A program made the translations under genes and the position numbers. A stretch of 64,000 bases of DNA from Agrypnia vestita (Eukaryota; Arthropoda; Insecta; Trichoptera; Phryganeidae): positions 1 through 64,000 of the forward strand of contig JADDOH010001983.1 of NCBI GenBank assembly GCA_016648135.1, read 5' to 3'. This document shows, in pieces, positions 63,310 to 64,000 of the stretch. Positions within the stretch are counted from its first letter, which is position 1. Every line of letters starts with the position of its first letter. Under the pieces are notes generated by a model. That model did no database searches. It saw nothing but the letters and a program-made list of their open reading frames with translations, and was not told the origin of the DNA.

Positions 63310-64000
63310 TCTGATGTAAATTTGTATATTGAACCCCGTGTAATATTCTTTAGAATAAGTCAGCATCCTAATAATGTTGATTATTCCTCTCCTATTAGAA
63401 GAATGTGTCGTACTTACAATACATGCTGTGCTGACTATAACATTAATGCTCATATTCGTGCAGATATCTAAACATCATTCAAAAAGTCACTCCTACACAA
63501 CATCCATTTTCTTGAATAATTATGGCATCTCCAAAGGAAATAAATAATATTGAATACAAGAGAGAATCAAAAATACTACGTAGATATTCGTATTTTGATG
63601 CAAGATACTTGTATTCGACTTTCGCGGTTGATTGTTTTTCAAACTCCATTTAAAAATCTAAAATTTCTGTTATAAAATGCGAGGAGAACCGATGATAAAT
63701 ATTCATTCAATTTATGCCAATTATAGAAATAACAGAAAGCGCTGAATATGGAAATATTTACGCTCTGCGTCATAAAATTTATTTCGCGCGAATCGGGAAT
63801 CGGTCCGATTCAAATGGATTATCCTTATTCAATATAATCTTTCTCTTATATTTCTGAGTCTGTATATTTAAATTTGGTTTAATTTCTCCGTATCTGGGAC
63901 TTTAAACAAACCTTACTCACTTTGAATATAAATCGAAACATTAAAACTCGTCGAGATTGGGTTTTAAGGACAATTCTGCCTAATAACGGTTACTGTCAAA
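63310..64000. other. Unassigned stretch
   Basis: AT-rich DNA. The last ~300 bases have mixed composition and may be unique non-coding sequence. The 75-codon frame that starts at 63244 overlaps the repeat end and has no domain. Confidence 0.35.

Overview
The window looks like intergenic or deep intronic DNA from a repeat-rich arthropod, most likely an insect. It is AT-rich, has no operons or long open frames, and carries insect-type transposable elements: tRNA-derived SINEs, a mariner relic, Penelope-like GIY-YIG fragments, many decayed LINE reverse-transcriptase tails, solo LTRs, Helitron-like pieces, a hAT MITE and several palindromic MITE families. I cannot name the species. I found no convincing host protein-coding gene, rRNA, functional tRNA or CRISPR array. 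Nearly all short open frames in the window are chance frames or transposon remnants.

Layout. 0-10 kb: AT-rich sequence with a 108-bp tandem duplication (1.46 kb), a foldback MITE interrupted by a hammerhead-like fragment (2.9-3.5 kb), three LINE pieces (4.2-5.1 kb), a mariner transposase relic (5.95-6.6 kb), an old SINE (6.86 kb) and a LINE tail (8.8-9.2 kb). 10-20 kb: a hammerhead-like motif (9.99 kb), two copies of a 350-570 bp repeat, two complete palindromic MITEs (11.4 and 15.4 kb), a young SINE (12.27 kb), a LINE RT core (12.7-13.26 kb), a Helitron-like end packed with heat-shock-element pentamers (17.59-17.82 kb), a MITE with long TIRs (18.37 kb) and a dead Penelope terminal repeat (19.3 kb). 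20-30 kb: LTR fragments, a Helitron-like element with an internal minisatellite (21.5-22.27 kb), a LINE tail (23.6 kb) and a hAT MITE with a perfect 8-bp target duplication inside a palindrome (27.46-28.0 kb). 30-45 kb: a second SINE family, LINE tails (33.2, 33.7, 37.3, 41.4, 43.0 kb), a second young SINE copy (34.12 kb), two more MITEs and a complete 723-bp LTR holding a 31-bp-arm hairpin (44.5-45.2 kb). 45-64 kb: a solo LTR nested in a LINE (49.0 kb), the best LINE open frame (51.7-52.16 kb), two unrelated Penelope endonuclease fragments within 1.5 kb (55.2-57.0 kb), a LINE 3' end (57.0-57.6 kb), a nested element with G-rich TIRs (60.2-60.84 kb), another palindromic MITE (61.3 kb), an LTR (62.2 kb) and a fourth main copy of the 350-570 bp repeat (62.8 kb).

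How the parts relate. No pathway or operon is encoded. The logic is layered transposition. The most interesting layer is a set of hammerhead-ribozyme-like cores (5'-CTGANGA, stem II, GAAAC) at 3.1, 9.99, 39.3, 55.8 and 56.6 kb, plus degenerate relatives at 16.5, 17.1, 19.4, 36.4 and 41.8 kb. Two of them sit next to Penelope-like endonuclease sequence. The second highlight is the array of alternating GAA/TTC pentamers in the Helitron-like fragment, which could act as a mobile heat-shock-factor binding platform. All assignments come from reading the sequence; no similarity search or folding program was run.
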